The translations under genes and the position numbers were made by a program. DNA of 64,000 bases from Andrena cerasifolii (lineage: Eukaryota > Arthropoda > Insecta > Hymenoptera > Andrenidae), in NCBI RefSeq assembly GCF_050908995.1, contig NC_135120.1:20039433-20103432 (forward strand). The letters run 5' to 3'. Below are positions 50,201-62,760 of this stretch, in pieces. Below the pieces are notes generated by a model. The model was not told where the DNA came from. It made no database searches and saw only the letters and a program-made list of their open reading frames with translations. Position 1 is the first letter of the stretch. Every line of letters begins with the position of its first letter.

Positions 50201-52396
50201 ATTAGGGCTCACTAAACCAAAATGGTACGTAATTGTGTTAGTGCCAATCGTGCCATTTATTATACCGAAGAATTTGTGTCTCTGTCCTCCAGGTTCATGT
50301 CAAGCTTTAATAGGCCTAATTTAAGATATAGCATAATCGCAAAGAAGGGGAAAAATTGTTCGGATGAAGTGATAGCTATGATAAAAGCGAAATATAAGAA
50401 TGATTGCGGGATTGTTTACTGTCTATCTCGTAAAGATTGCGACGATTATGCCGCGCAAATGAAGGGGAATGGCATCAGAGCGCTAAGCTATCACGCTGGA
50501 CTTTCCGATACTAATAGAAGTGATACTCAGGGTCGATGGATCTCAGAAGAAGTACAAATACTTCGTTAATTAATACTTGTGACATTTATTCGCGTACGCA
50601 TGATTATACAACATATCGAATTTCAGATAAAAGTTGTCTGTGCAACGATAGCATTTGGAATGGGCATTGACAAACCAAATGTTCGTTTTGTAATCCACGC
50701 AGCGCTTCCAAAATCGATTGAAGGCTACTATCAAGAAAGTGGACGCGCTGGTCGCGACGGAGAAATTGCAGACTGTATTTTATTCTATAATTACGCTGAC
50801 ATGCATAGAATAAGAAAGATGATTGAAATGGACAATGCAAGTCCTGCTGTAGTAAAAACTCATATGGATAATTTGTTTAAAATGGTATCGTTTTCGGAAA
50901 ACAAAACGGATTGTCGTAGAGCAATACAACTTAATTATTTTGGCGAAATATTCGATCGGGAACAATGCGTCGCTAATAAAGCAACGTCGTGTGATAATTG
51001 CAGAAGTAAAGTAAGTGAAATTTAAGACGATATATTCCCTGCCCATTAAAATTGCTCTATATATAAATGTTTTGTTAAATTTTATAAATTTTTTTAGGAC
51101 GATTTTACTATGTTAGATGCGACAGAACAGGCGAAACAAATTATGAAGGGTGTTCGTGACATGAATCAAATGAGAAACTGTAAACTTACACTAGTACTTC
51201 TTGTAGATATATTTAAAGGAAGTGATCTGAAGAAAATTAGAGACTCAGGTAGGAAAAAAAAATTGTTACACGATACATGTATAATTGTGTTATGTAGCAT
51301 GGAATATGATTAATTAATAATCTTCAAGGCCTCAATAAGCATGCTTTGTATGGTGCCGGAAGATCGTGGAATAGGAGCGACATAGAACGTTTGCTACATC
51401 ACATGGTACTTAAAGAATATTTGCAAGAGCATATGTACATTAATAAGGAAATTGCTTGCGCCTATGTAAGAATTGGTTCAAATGCTAGCGAACTTATGAC
51501 GAAAAAGGATGTGAAGGTAGGAACTATGTATATTCTAAATGTACGAACATCGAACTTTATTTTAAGTGTAATGTAAATGCGATATATTTATATTGTTCTT
51601 ACAACAGGTCGTAATCCCTATGAGATCATCTAACAGCAGTGTTACTGCAGTGGCAACGGTGTCTGCAGTTCCACAGAAGATTGATAAAGTTGTTTCGGAA
51701 TTACAGGACCGTTGTTACAAAGAACTGATGGAAATAATAAAAGGAATTGCTGGAGCACTCGATATTTCAGCGTCCTCGGTTATGAATATGATAGCAATCA
51801 GAGCAATGAGTCAAAAGCTTCCAGAAAACGAGGAAGCGATGCTACAAATACCGCACGTTACTAAAGCGAATTTCGTGAAATACGGAAAAGCTTTGTTAGA
51901 TATTACACAAAAATATGCAGCAGAAAAAAATGGTAAAATTCGAATAAAGATTTCAGGCGATTTAATTATAAATAGGTGAACTCCTTAAATATTATAAGAG
52001 ATTATTACTTGAATGAGCTTCGTCATTTTTAGAACTATTAAGCCAAGAAGATGCAGTGAGTGACGACGACGATGAAAACGATACGTGGGATACTGCTTCT
52101 ACTTCAACTGGTAAATATTCCAACAGAGGTGGAGGTAGAAAGCGTAAAAGCAGAGGCAATTATCGAAATACTGCTAAAAAGTTCAAACGAACTACATCAA
52201 AGTAAGATACGCATACATATTTTACGTACTTGGTGTGTTTCCTGCTTTTAATCTATTATATATTGACAGTACACGGAGAGGAAAAACTACAGCAAAAGCG
52301 AAATCCACAACTTCGAGTAGAGGTCCTGGGCTCGTAAATTTTACTCAAAAGAAGGAATATATGTCAAACCCACAGAGGTATATGCAAATCGGTTGA
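47280..52396 (+). CDS. Blm: Bloom syndrome RecQ helicase, 5' end not resolved
   Basis: Fourteen exons (47280-47400, 47473-48072, 48188-49040, 49111-49212, 49289-49458, 49564-49785, 49863-50224, 50293-50551, 50627-51010, 51098-51248, 51329-51516, 51608-51932, 52033-52201, 52270-52396) chain in phase to 1,343 codons. BLM is a 3'-5' DNA helicase that, with topoisomerase III and RMI proteins, dissolves double Holliday junctions. A long Ser/acidic N-terminal half precedes the RecQ core: MPTGGGKSLCYQLPA (motif I, about 49.66 kb), DEAH at 50052-50063, TATATP, and the YYQESGRAGRDG arginine-finger motif VI. The RQC zinc cysteines (CDNC) and winged helix follow, then an HRDC domain in the 51.6-kb exon and a basic tail (GGRKRKS). 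The first exon listed starts with one base of a split codon, so an upstream exon is expected; an in-frame ATG at 47359 is an alternative. Confidence 0.95.
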
Positions 52397-52594
52397 CACA
52401 CTTCTTCGTGTTATATATATATATATTTGTAATTGTAAATGTGTGATGTAAAAATTGATTATTTTATGTAACTTATGATCCATATCGCGGAAAATTGGCA
52501 TTTCTGCCATTTTATAACTCAATAATGTAACAGTATTATGGATCATTTTTGTAAAAAATATTTGCGTAACTTATGTATATATATGATGTTTTGT

Positions 52595-52600
52595 AATAAA
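52595..52600 (+). terminator. poly(A) signal of Blm
   Basis: AATAAA lies 199 bp after the Blm stop codon. Confidence 0.5.
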
Positions 52601-52673
52601 GTGATTTATTTTAATAGTAATTTTAAGAATTGTGAAAATCTTTTCAAGTACATCGCAGATTAATTTATATAGA

Positions 52674-52679
52674 TTTATT
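52674..52679 (-). terminator. poly(A) signal of SDHAF2
   Basis: AATAAA on the minus strand lies 166 bp past the SDHAF2 stop, facing the Blm signal about 75 bp away. The two convergent transcripts therefore end almost back to back. Confidence 0.45.
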
Positions 52680-52844
52680 CAAATTATATTTACAATAAGT
52701 ATTCACATATCTATATACATACCCGCAGGAAATATATTCATTATTAAGGTAAATAAATAATATTTCATTCTGCTAGTACAACTTTGTGTTTAATAGAACT
52801 ACCAATTAAAAACCGAAATGGAAAGTAATTAAATACTTCGGCGC

Positions 52845-53454
52845 TCATAATGCTGGTTGCATTATTCTCTCTTGACGGTCCTCATTCTTTATATGTTTCT
52901 TTAATAAATCCATAACTTCATTATCGAATTCAGACGGAGTAGGCTTTGCGCCTGTAGCCCAGTAAAATATATCCCAATCGTTTGATGGCAAATTTATGAG
53001 ACGATCGTACAATTGTAGTTGTTTATCATCAAAGTCATTTAAATATTTCTTGGCAAATGTGCTTAAAAGTAGACCATTTTCTAACATACCCCGCTTACGG
53101 GACTGATAAATTAGCCTGCAATTAAAGCATTACAATATTCTGAAGTTACCACTTTATGTTCATGAATGCCATTATTAATACCTAGCTCTCTTAACATTTG
53201 TGTTCTCTTGATCGCGTTCAACGTACGGCGGTATACTAGGTTCGTGACCCTGTGGATGAATTATGTCTTCACATTCATCTTTACATCTTGAGCAACTCGT
53301 TGAAACACTTCTTACCACCAGTGGTGGTTTAACCTTATATTTACATTGACACGATATTAATTATTTCATTCAATATACAACAGCGTAGTTTTAATTTGAC
53401 ACGCTATATTTTTCTACTTACTACCGATGCGAGAGATTTCACAAAAATATTCAT
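52845..53454 (-). CDS. SDHAF2: succinate dehydrogenase assembly factor 2, mitochondrial
   Basis: Three exons (53454-53422, 53333-53182, 53115-52845) give 151 aa. SDHAF2 (Sdh5/Emi5) is a matrix protein required for covalent attachment of FAD to the flavoprotein subunit SDHA of complex II. The first about 30 residues (MNIFVKSLASVVKPPLVVRS) are basic and lack acidic residues, fitting a mitochondrial presequence. The core has the family signature RKRGMLEN at 68-75, then LYDRLINLPSNDWDIFYW and the ATGAKPTPSEF stretch. Length is typical. It is convergent with Blm and divergent from HELQ (about 600 bp between start codons). Confidence 0.95.
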
Positions 53455-54049
53455 TCTTGTCACCTTATCTTCGACGTTTCAGAAGTGTAGCGAAATGGCT
53501 ATATGCTCATAATATTAGGAGTTTTGTACGCTGCATTTAGGACAGCTCGTGACAGCTTGTGTTACTATATAAATATATCGATGTTTCTGTTAGCTATGTT
53601 ACTCTCAATTACTTGCTAATATCTGCTTTTGCTTATTGTATTCATTTTAAGCTGATATTTGTTTGTATGCATAAATTGTCAGAATTTTTCTCTCTGTTAT
53701 ATATAGCTGACTTGTAATGTCATTAAAACAAATATTTCTTAGGTCAAACATAACCTAAGCTTATTAGTATGTTGAAAACAGCATCTATATATATATAAAT
53801 AAATACTAATTGTATTCATTCTAGTCAATTAGAAGTGAAATAAATAAATCTATATAATGTGAAATTTCTGTAATGGAGAGACGGTTTCATTTTTTATAAG
53901 AAAATACTCATTCATTTTAATGATCAATTTAAATAAATAGTTCGAAATGTGTTTATGTTTGATGTATTTAATTGTGTGATTAACATTTCATGATTATTGC
54001 TTTAAAGCTAATCGTTATACTAATATATAATTCATTGTAACTGATAATC
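53455..54049. other. divergent promoter region SDHAF2 / HELQ
   Basis: Roughly 600 bp of AT-rich DNA separate the two start codons. I see no distinctive element beyond A/T runs and a short TA repeat near 53,790. Confidence 0.5.
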
Positions 54050-57000
54050 ATGTATGAAGAAAGAAGTAAACATAAGAACTTGAAGCATCAAAATGAAACT
54101 TTTTCTACATCATTAGAAGGCATTGATTCAGTCCTTTCTATGGATGACACAGTATTACAAAAATTAGAAACTGGTGACGATAGCAAGAGAATATCTTCTA
54201 GCAGTCATAATATACACGAAGAGACTTTAAACAGTCTTAAGCACGAGTGGAGCATTTGTGATATATTTGAAGTGCATGAAAATGCTGAGAAGTTGCAATC
54301 CGCTGAAGATAATAAAGAAAACTTACGAAGAAATATTGCTGAAAAGAATGCCTTAAATGTTTCATGTAACGTACCTAGCGAGGAAAATAATCAGTGGCAA
54401 GATGAGACGTTTATGAATCAAGTATTTACACAACTGGATTCCCCCGATAGAAGAGACAATGTTTTGCGATGTCCCACTCAGGTTGTTCATTTTTTAATGA
54501 AACTTCAGTCAAAGTATCCTAAAGGCAGCACAGTTTTCTCGATCACATTTTATTTCTAGGTCTTGATTAACGACTCTGAAAATTATATGGAAGAAACAGA
54601 TCTCACGCAAATCATAGATACAATGTATATGTCAGGAACTAATCAGCAGAACGCGAATTTACTAAAAAGAAACATACGTGATTGTGCCAATAATATTCCA
54701 AACAAAATGTGCTGTTTAAACGACAATGAAGTAAATAAACAGTGTATAAACATGCACAATCATTCGGCAGAAAATTGTACGTTTTATGGTTTACCGGACA
54801 GAGTAAAGCAACTTTTCTTAAAACTCAGGGGTATTGACACACTTTACAGTAAGTATTTTTCCCATTAATTCAATGACGTGCATGTTGTAATAATAAACAA
54901 GCTCTATTTATTCGCTATATACTCAAAAATTGTCTGATTCTTTTAGAATGGCAAGATGAGTGTTTAAATCTGGATGCAATAAAGAGGAGAAAGAATTTAA
55001 TTTATGCTCTTCCAACAAGCGGAGGCAAAACATTGGTTGCAGAAATATTAATGTTAAAAGAACTTATCTGCAATAAGAGAAATGCAATATTTATACTGCC
55101 ATTTGTTGCTATAGTACAAGAGAAAGTCCGTATTAGTATTACTGAATTGCGATGTAACAAATCCTTATACAATAATTTGTTTAATAATCAGTCACTACAA
55201 AGCATGCTTTTATTTACCATTTGTAGGTCCAAGCGATGGCACCATTCGCATTGGAATTAAATTTTCTAATTGAGGAATATGCAGCGTCGAAAGGAATTTA
55301 CCCACCGAAGAAACGTCGTAAAAAGAACAGTATATACATGTGCACGATAGAAAAGGCATCAGGTTTAATAAATAGTTTAATAGATGAACACCGCTTGAAT
55401 GAAGTAAGTAGAAACAGTAGAACGAGAAAGAAAGTTAATATTTAAATCTAATAATATCGGCGATCGAATGATACTATAATACTGTTACTGTGAAATATTT
55501 TAGATTGGTATTATAGTTGTGGACGAGTTGCATCTACTTGGTGAAAGCGGAGGAAGAGGTGCTACGTTGGAAGTTCTTTTAACAAAAACATTATATGTTA
55601 ATGGTGAGAGAAATGTAGGAACATAGCATACATCGTTTACATATATTTGTAAATAATTTATTAATCCCTGTTGCAGAGAATATTCATACTGTTGGAATGA
55701 GCGCAACAATAGGCAATTTAGACGAAATAGCAGAATTTTTAAACGCGGATTTGTACACCGGAAACTTTCGACCTGTCGAAATTAAGGAGTATGTGAAATG
55801 CGAGGATAATATTTGGTTGTTGGATACGAGAACAGAAGAATTGATGACAGATTTAAAGAAAATTAATTACAGAGTAAGTTTATATGTATCATGGAATGCT
55901 ATCTTCATAAATTATTTGATATTTGGTTTTTAATTAATGGTTTGTTCAATAAGTATTCAAACGATGCAGCAATCATAGATCCGGATAGAATTGGGGGTTT
56001 AGTAATGGATGTTGTTCCACAAGATTCGTGTCTTATATTCTGTTCAAGCCGCAAGAATTGTGAAAATGTTGCTTTATTGTTGACTAGAGTTTTATTCAAG
56101 TGAGATATTTTTTTTATAATTCAAGCATTTCTAAGTGACCGTACTTATTATTATTTATTAAGTGTGCGAACATTTTTAGATCGCTGGAAAATATTAAAAA
56201 GGATGAGAAACAAAACTTATTGAACGCGCTTAAAACCGAAGAGGGCCTTTGCCCTGTTTTGCGCAGAACTATAAACTTTGGTGTAGCTTACCATCATTCT
56301 GGCCTTACATCCGAGGAGAGACGATTACTGGAAGATGCTTTTAGAACAGGGACTCTTAGCGTAATATGTTGTACGTCAACATTAGCAGCGGGAGTAAATT
56401 TACCCGCAAGAAGGGTATTCTGCTTATTTATGTATTCCTCTCTGGTATCAATAGTTACTCCTCCTTATAATGAAAAATATTGCAGGTAATATTAAGGAGT
56501 CCATACATTGGTAATCAGTTTATAAATTTAAGTAAATACAAGCAAATGATAGGAAGGGCCGGACGTGCTGGCATGGGAAATATTGGCGAAAGTATACTTA
56601 TATGTAAAAATAACGAATTACCGAAAGTAATAATAATAACTATTCTACTACGGCATATTGCATGCGGAGAAAATACAATTGCTATATATTAATGTCTGTT
56701 ATACAGGTAAAAACGCTTTTAATGTCCAAGATGGATGATTCTTTAAGTACACTACACGCGGACAAAGACAGAGGTATTAATAATTTAATTTTGAGTGCTA
56801 CATTGTTTTCCATAGCAACAACTAGATCTGAATTACATAAGCTAGTAAAAAGGACGTTACTGAACATTCAGCAGCAGCGTTTAAGCGTGAATGTTAAACG
56901 AATTGCGGACGAAACATTGACTGAATTGTTAAAAAGTGGTGTCATAAAGGTAAAGAAAAAAGAAAAAAGTGTTGATGTGTACAAACCAAATGTAACTGTT

Positions 57001-58324
57001 GTTATGCCGTCACAAGATAACTGTCCTAACGCTAAGAGTACAGAGATAAAAGGAAAAAAAACAATAGTACTTACAAGCGAAACTAAATTGGAACTATGTG
57101 ATCTGGGACGCGCGGCAATGAAGGGTATAACTAATTTGTTTGGTAAACAAATTAACAAAACACTTGCTTAGTCTTTATTATTACGATTATGTTTTCTTGT
57201 TACAGGTTCCATCAACATGCAGTCTGCATACTTGTTATATCAAGATTTGAAAAGAGCGCAGGAACATTTGGTCCTCGTTGATTATTTACACCTTTTATAT
57301 CTTGTTACTCCATATGATATAGTGTTCCAAGTGAAACCAGTAGGATCAATTTATTACGATGTGGTAATTCTTCGTTATAACTTCGCTTAAAATTATACTC
57401 TTGCTAAGAATATTTTGTATTTAATATTTCTTTTAGGTGACTCAATTATCAGAGACACAAATGAAAACAGCAAGACTTCTTGGAATGAATGAGGTAACCA
57501 TGGCCAAAATACGCGATGGTTTAATGCCTAAGGTAAAAAAGTGTATAAACTTGCCTTCTTTCATATTATATTCTTTTGTATATTTCAATTGCTTTGTGCA
57601 TAATAGAATGTAGAACAAAGAGTGGTTCAAAGATTTTACATAACGTTAATATTATATGACTTGTGGACGCACCACGCAGTTTATACTGTAGCAGAAAAAT
57701 ATCAAGTGGACAGGGGTATTATACAAAATCTATTGAGTGCAGTATCGTCATTTGCATCCTCTGTAGTTCGCTTTTGCCAGGTTAGTTAATAAACTGTATG
57801 AATATTTGTGACTTAATATTTTGTAAAATTTTAAATATTTCAGGAGTTAGACGAGTTCTGGGCATTCAGAGATTTGTTAAATATGTTTAGCAAAAGATTA
57901 TCTTATTGTTGTCCTTTGGAGTTAGAAGCATTGATGGAATTACCATTAGTGAAGATAGTAAGAAATTTGTGCTTATCACAGAAAAAGAATGTTTACGATG
58001 CATTTAAATTGTAATATTTTTTGTCACTAGGGTAGAGCACGCCAATTGTATAATGCCGGTTATAAAACAGTGCAGTCCATAACCAAGACGAGGGCAAAGG
58101 ATTTGCAAGAAAGAATTTCATATTTAAGTATAAAAGCCGCGACAGAAATTATCGAAGGGGCTAAGGTAAATATATTCTAAACCAAGCTTTCCATGTTAGT
58201 GCATTTCTACTCACACCTTCGTTGCAATGTACAGCTGTTAATATTGGAAAAGATAGAAGATCTAAGAGATGAAGCTGAAGACATTTTGGACGGTATAGAT
58301 ATGAGTACTTTAAAAGAATTATGA
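54050..58324 (+). CDS. HELQ: HELQ-type DNA helicase (mus301/spindle-C)
   Basis: Sixteen exons (54050-54481, 54560-54848, 54947-55125, 55227-55403, 55504-55603, 55677-55873, 55954-56099, 56180-56414, 56486-56626, 56707-57124, 57206-57363, 57437-57532, 57607-57780, 57844-57957, 58031-58165, 58235-58324) join to 1,026 aa. HELQ is a Ski2-like 3'-5' helicase acting in interstrand crosslink and double-strand-break repair with RAD51 paralogues. Motifs: ALPTSGGKT (Walker A, to about 269), VVDELH (to 369), GMSAT, FCSSRKNCE, GVAYHHSGL, AAGVNLPARR and YKQMIGRAGRAG (VI). A winged-helix part and a helix-hairpin-helix-like end (GRARQLYNAGYKTV) follow. The 144-residue first exon is poorly conserved and acidic. 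The donors after exon 1 (GTTGTT) and exon 3 (GTCCGT) are weak and were chosen by phase. No polymerase domain follows, which separates it from POLQ. Confidence 0.93.
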
Positions 58325-58430
58325 ATTCTGTAATCTTTTTGCTACATCACATGTATGAAACAATGATTTGTATAATATGGATACATTAATTATGAAGTTC
58401 CTGATTATATACATACACCAGATTTATGCG

Positions 58431-58436
58431 AATAAA
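58431..58436 (+). terminator. poly(A) signal of HELQ
   Basis: AATAAA lies 107 bp past the HELQ stop codon. The remaining 315 bp to the Rrp8 stop hold no feature I can name. Confidence 0.5.
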
Positions 58437-58751
58437 TTGCTCCATTTCGTTTCGTATAAGTGCGATGAAAATCCTTTTCTATTATCATAGATTTATTGCA
58501 CATTGTGCCAAACAGACCAATGTGTTTCAAGAATATCACATTGTTTAAGCAGGCACATACAGAAACATCCAAAATGAGTTTGATGTCATTTCAAGAAAGT
58601 ATGACATGAACAAATCGTGGTACAATTTTTATACGCGAAGATGTAGTTATTTTGTGTAATAATGCAATGATGATAAAAATAGTAATGACTTTATTAAGCC
58701 ACGTATCCTTTTAGTACATGTAGTCTATAATACCTGCATATCTCATAATCG

Positions 58752-60393
58752 CTATCTTTTCTTGTATAAGCATGGTTTCAAATTAATAGGAATTAACTTG
58801 CTTTTCTTATTACCTACATCTTTTATCTTTTTAAAATCCAGAAAGTAGAACAAATTATGAGACAAGTCTTTCCAGGTGTTTTTGAAACCATAATCGCCTA
58901 ATATTTTTATAAAATCTTCCACTTGCTCAAATCGACTTTCAACTTCAGCTATTTTTAAAATACCGCTGAAAGAATATTTTTCACATAAATTTTTAATATA
59001 CAAATAAAATAAATTGCAATAACGTTAAAATTGTTTTTTTATGGATGCTTACTCTTTCTTGAGGACTCTATTAGCTTCTACGATGTAATCTTTGAGATTA
59101 GTCCCCATAAGCGACAAACAAAATACAACAACATGCACTCCATTTGTTAATAAAGGAGTATGTGCCATGTCACAAGCAGTGACATTGTCATTCAAAGAAA
59201 CGAAATCAAAGGAGTGTACTTTGTGAGTAACAGAAGCAGCAAGTCTGGCTTCTCCACATCCAAAGTCAGCAATGACGTGTTCTTTTGGCCTGTAGCATGA
59301 GAAATAATCAATTAGCAAGCAGCGGAATATATAAAATTCGACTGATAATTACAATAAATTTTACACTAACATCTTTTTGATCGAAGATATTATAACGTCA
59401 AGAGGATTCAAAGGCCACTGTCCAACTTGCTGTTTATATCCGTAATGATATGCTGTAAACGCGTCTGGATCATCTTTGAAGTATTTTTTAGACTCAGAAC
59501 TATCGCTATTATAAAGCGTTTCATTCAAATACCGAAATCTAGATGCTCTTAATTTAGTCATCATTTGGTCTCTTAAAGACCGAGGTTTTGCATTCTCTTT
59601 TTCTTTCCTTGTCTGCTTTTTTTTGACAACAAGCATTTCTTCCAATCGTTTAATATCTAACGCATGGTATTGCGTAACTGTTTTCTTATTCTTCTGTTCT
59701 TTTTTCTTCTTCTGTAATACTGAATTCAGTGACGCTGTTTCGTTCTTTGCCTTCTGCTTTCCCTTCTTCTTATTTTTTGTATGTTTAGAATCTTGAATTT
59801 TATTTGCATCAGACAACTGAGGTCCATTCTTATTTTTCTTAGATTTTTCAGTAATATTATTCTTTTTATTAGATTGATTAGAATTTTGTTCTATCAGACG
59901 CTTCTTCTGCTTATGTTGTTTTTCCCCATTAACTTTGTGCTGTTTATTTTCATTTTTAACAAGCAAATCCGTTTTCGTAATTCTATCTTTACTTTTTATA
60001 TTTATTACTTTTGCAACGTCAGAATTAAGAAGACTCGCAGATATAGAGCCCCCTTCCTTTTTATGCATCTGCTTTAATTTTTTAGGTAGCTGGTGCGTGT
60101 TCTGTTTATGTTTACTTTTAAATTTCAAGTTCTGGTCTCCAACGACAGCAGGTTTATGTTTCTTTCCATCTTGCCCTTTCTGCTTCTTTTTCTAGAATAA
60201 TTCTATTATTTAGGAGAAATGTGATGTCGACATGTTTATGGTCTTAAATATTTGTAGATATCGTAATATTCACGTATGAAAATATATAAAAATAAATGAT
60301 ATGTTTGAAAATGCTGCAACTCACTTTTGGAAAATTTTTGCCATCGACGTTTCTATTAGCGTCCTTTAGGTTCTTTTTACTTTTCTTGCCCAT
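58752..60393 (-). CDS. Rrp8: ribosomal RNA-processing protein 8 (nucleolar rRNA m1A methyltransferase)
   Basis: Four exons (60393-60325, 60191-59371, 59289-59053, 58965-58752) give 446 aa. Rrp8/nucleomethylin methylates N1 of an adenine in large-subunit rRNA. The N-terminal about 210 residues are extremely Lys/Gln/Asn-rich (runs such as KKNKNGPQ, KKKKEQKNKK), typical of a nucleolar, RNA-binding tail. The Rossmann methyltransferase part starts at about 250 (FTAYHYGYKQQVGQWPLNPL), with the SAM-binding VIADFGCGEARLA at 302-314, VTACDMAHTPL and VFCLSLMGTN. It ends with the conserved FYFLDFKK and KPCLYKKR*. The donor after exon 2 (GTTAGT) splits the Met codon before PKEHVIAD. The long plus-strand Phe/Ile-rich frames opposite are shadows of the Lys/Asn-rich tail. 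Confidence 0.95.
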
Positions 60394-60683
60394 TCTCTTT
60401 ATTTTATAAACAGTTGTGAATATCAGTAAAAATAATTCTTAACCATACATGAGGTACTTATAAGCCAGATGTATTATGAAAGTTTGTGTAGCAGAAACTG
60501 AAATACCGACACAGTGAGAAGTCAATGGTTCTGTTCCACACTTTGTAAACAAAAGTTGTTTCTTACTGCAAAAGAAAGGGAACAATATTAAAAGCTGTGC
60601 ACTTATGTAGCTATTCGTGGAATGCATAGATATTAAGCTAAAAACAAAAGAGATACAATCGCAATTGTTTCCATTACTTCTGG

Positions 60684-60691
60684 GCGCGAAA
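60684..60691 (-). promoter_or_regulatory. E2F-type site upstream of Rrp8
   Basis: On the minus strand the sequence reads TTTTCGCGCCC, a close E2F-type match (TTTCGCGC), about 290 bp before the Rrp8 start codon. It is predicted by motif only. Confidence 0.25.
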
Positions 60692-61312
60692 ACGTGTTAT
60701 ATTAACCTCAGCTCTAATCTAAATGAAAAAGATCGATTTCAGGAACATGCTGTATCTCGACTACTGTATAACTTTTGTTAAAATTACAGAATCTACTTAT
60801 ATTTGATAAAAACTTTATCGTTAATTAACTAATCCTCAGAAGACGGGCGGCAAGACGATTGTATGCAAGGCGGATGCCGGGTAAATTCTGATTCGTAGTA
60901 CAGTTTCAATTGTGCGTACTTCAAAACAAGCTTTTAAACTAAAATACTTACTGCATACAAACTGTTTTCCTTAATTGAATCCGAGCACCTTATCACTAAA
61001 GAAACGGAAAAGGAAGTAGATCGAGTGACACGAGTCCTCGAGCTATATAATTTTCGGTGAAACAAAACAGACTCAAGGCGCGAGTCACGTCACGAGTGAC
61101 CCGGCTCCCGCCGGCCGCGGGTAAAATGTATCTTACACACTTGCAACTTTCGTTTTCATGATAAACAGTCATTAAGGGGGTAGACACGGGTAATGCAGCG
61201 CTCTGTATACCGACATAATCTATTTTAATTAGATTAACAGCTCTAATTTTAATACAGCGTCTTTCAAAAGCAACACAGTAAACAGAAGCGCTCGTTTTGA
61301 GCGTCAAAACCA

Positions 61313-61322
61313 GTCACGTGAC
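61313..61322. promoter_or_regulatory. palindromic E-box GTCACGTGAC
   Basis: GTCACGTGAC is a 10-bp palindrome matching USF/MITF/TFEB (CLEAR-type) sites. It lies about 490 bp before the SDHAF4 start codon. Such sites are plausible for mitochondrial-biogenesis genes, but this is motif evidence only. Confidence 0.3.
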
Positions 61323-61811
61323 CAACGCTCAACCAATGATCAAGTGAGTCAGAGCAAGTCAAAAAAGTGAATGAGCGTTAACGATCGTCTAGCGGAAAGT
61401 CCTGTGGACCTAGTGATCTTCTAGGGAGTGATCGGAACAACGTGTATCGTCACCATGAAATTGGACCTTTATATGATTTATATGACGCTCCAATGGAACG
61501 ATGTTCAGAAGAAAATTACCATTTTTGAAAACTTTGAATAACTACCTACTTTTGTGTGAAATATACGTAGAAAATATTATTAGATATTATTAAGAAGCTA
61601 TATTTTTCAATAAAACTTTAAAGATGTACAGAATTTTAAGATAAATCTATTAATAAATAATATATATCGGGTACCGTTAAGAGGTACATATAGATAATGT
61701 TTATCCAACATTAATCGACCGTTTTTGATGCGACTATAATTGGGGGTGTATATATCATAAACTCCCTTGAGTCGTCAACAGTCGTCAAAGAATATATGTA
61801 CAAGCTTCGCG

Positions 61812-62323
61812 ATGTTTAAGGTTATATTTACATCGAATGTCATAGGATTGCGCGAATCATTAAAAGCGAAAAATGCAATTAGAAAAGTTTCAACTAACTC
61901 GTTCCATACACGTATGTATTATATCGATCGAATGCAGTATTAATTTAGCGATTAAATAATGCCTTAATCATTGTTACAGAATTTCAGATACTATTTTCAA
62001 AGGAAAATAAAACAACCGAGAGTGAGAGAATGAAAGAATTTAAGAAGAAGTTAAGGGAACGTACACCTATAGGTATGTTACCGTGCAGAAAAGAGACATT
62101 TGTTATAAGATTGTAAGGTCATTAACCGAATGGTATAATTCAATGTGCAACAGAAAAACTGGAAGAACTGGAGGAAGGAAAACATCCTTATCAAGAGAAG
62201 GAACCACTGCAACCATTTCCGAATGATATTAATCCAGAAACAGGTGAAGTAGGAGGACCGCGTGGGCCGGAGCCAACTCGGTACGGTGATTGGGAAAGAA
62301 AAGGACGTGTAACAGATTTCTAG
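61812..62323 (+). CDS. SDHAF4: succinate dehydrogenase assembly factor 4, mitochondrial (canonical copy)
   Basis: Three exons (61812-61911, 61980-62072, 62154-62323) give 120 aa. SDHAF4 binds flavinylated SDHA in the matrix, shields it from autoxidation and promotes joining to SDHB. Residues 1-40 (MFKVIFTSNVIGLRESLKAK...) form a basic mitochondrial presequence. The C-terminal signature is complete: DINPETGEVGGPRGPEPT, then RYGDWERKGRVTDF at the stop. Introns are short (68 and 81 nt), both at phase 1. A second, diverged gene with the same exon number and phases follows 438 bp downstream on the same strand. Confidence 0.95.
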
Positions 62324-62760
62324 ATGCTCTAGTGAAGAGATGTGAGAAAAAGTTATATAACGTAGCCTGTACAAATTGTAGCATAGAGTAATACTGTCTT
62401 ATAAATGGACCCAGTGCGTATTTATTGTTTGAAAATATGCACTAATATACAGAGTTATAATTCTATGTAAAAAAAACTATCTTCCTTGATGTACATAAAC
62501 GACTTACTTATTTACTTAATCATTCGATGAATTCTAAGTGTCATCCAGATTCATTGCAATATTGCTACTTCATTGCTTTGTCACGCGTTTTAAAAATTGT
62601 TTTAGGGACCAAGAAACGCTATAGCCATCTATGTTCTGTTGAAAATATAACAAAAGAATTAATACTCTTTTAATTTCTATTTCATAATCATTTTCCAGTA
62701 AAATATATGAATAAGAGTGTTTTTGAATTGGGACTATCCTTTAATCATCTTAACACCAAC

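Larger units (their letters stand above)
60394..61811. other. divergent intergenic region Rrp8 / SDHAF4
   Basis: No exon is supported. The stretch at 61.0-61.4 kb is more GC-rich than its surroundings and contains CACGT-type motifs and the palindromic E-box listed separately. A TTAAGGGGG at about 61174 looks like one terminus of the TTAA family, but I find no matching partner. Confidence 0.45.

Noticed and set aside
59781..60195. Phe/Ile-rich plus-strand frames resembling membrane proteins
   Set aside because: They are the complement of the Lys/Asn-rich N-terminus of Rrp8.
61174..61190. TTAAGGGGGTAGACACG as a fourth TTAA element
   Set aside because: No inverse partner terminus found nearby; kept only as a possible solo end.
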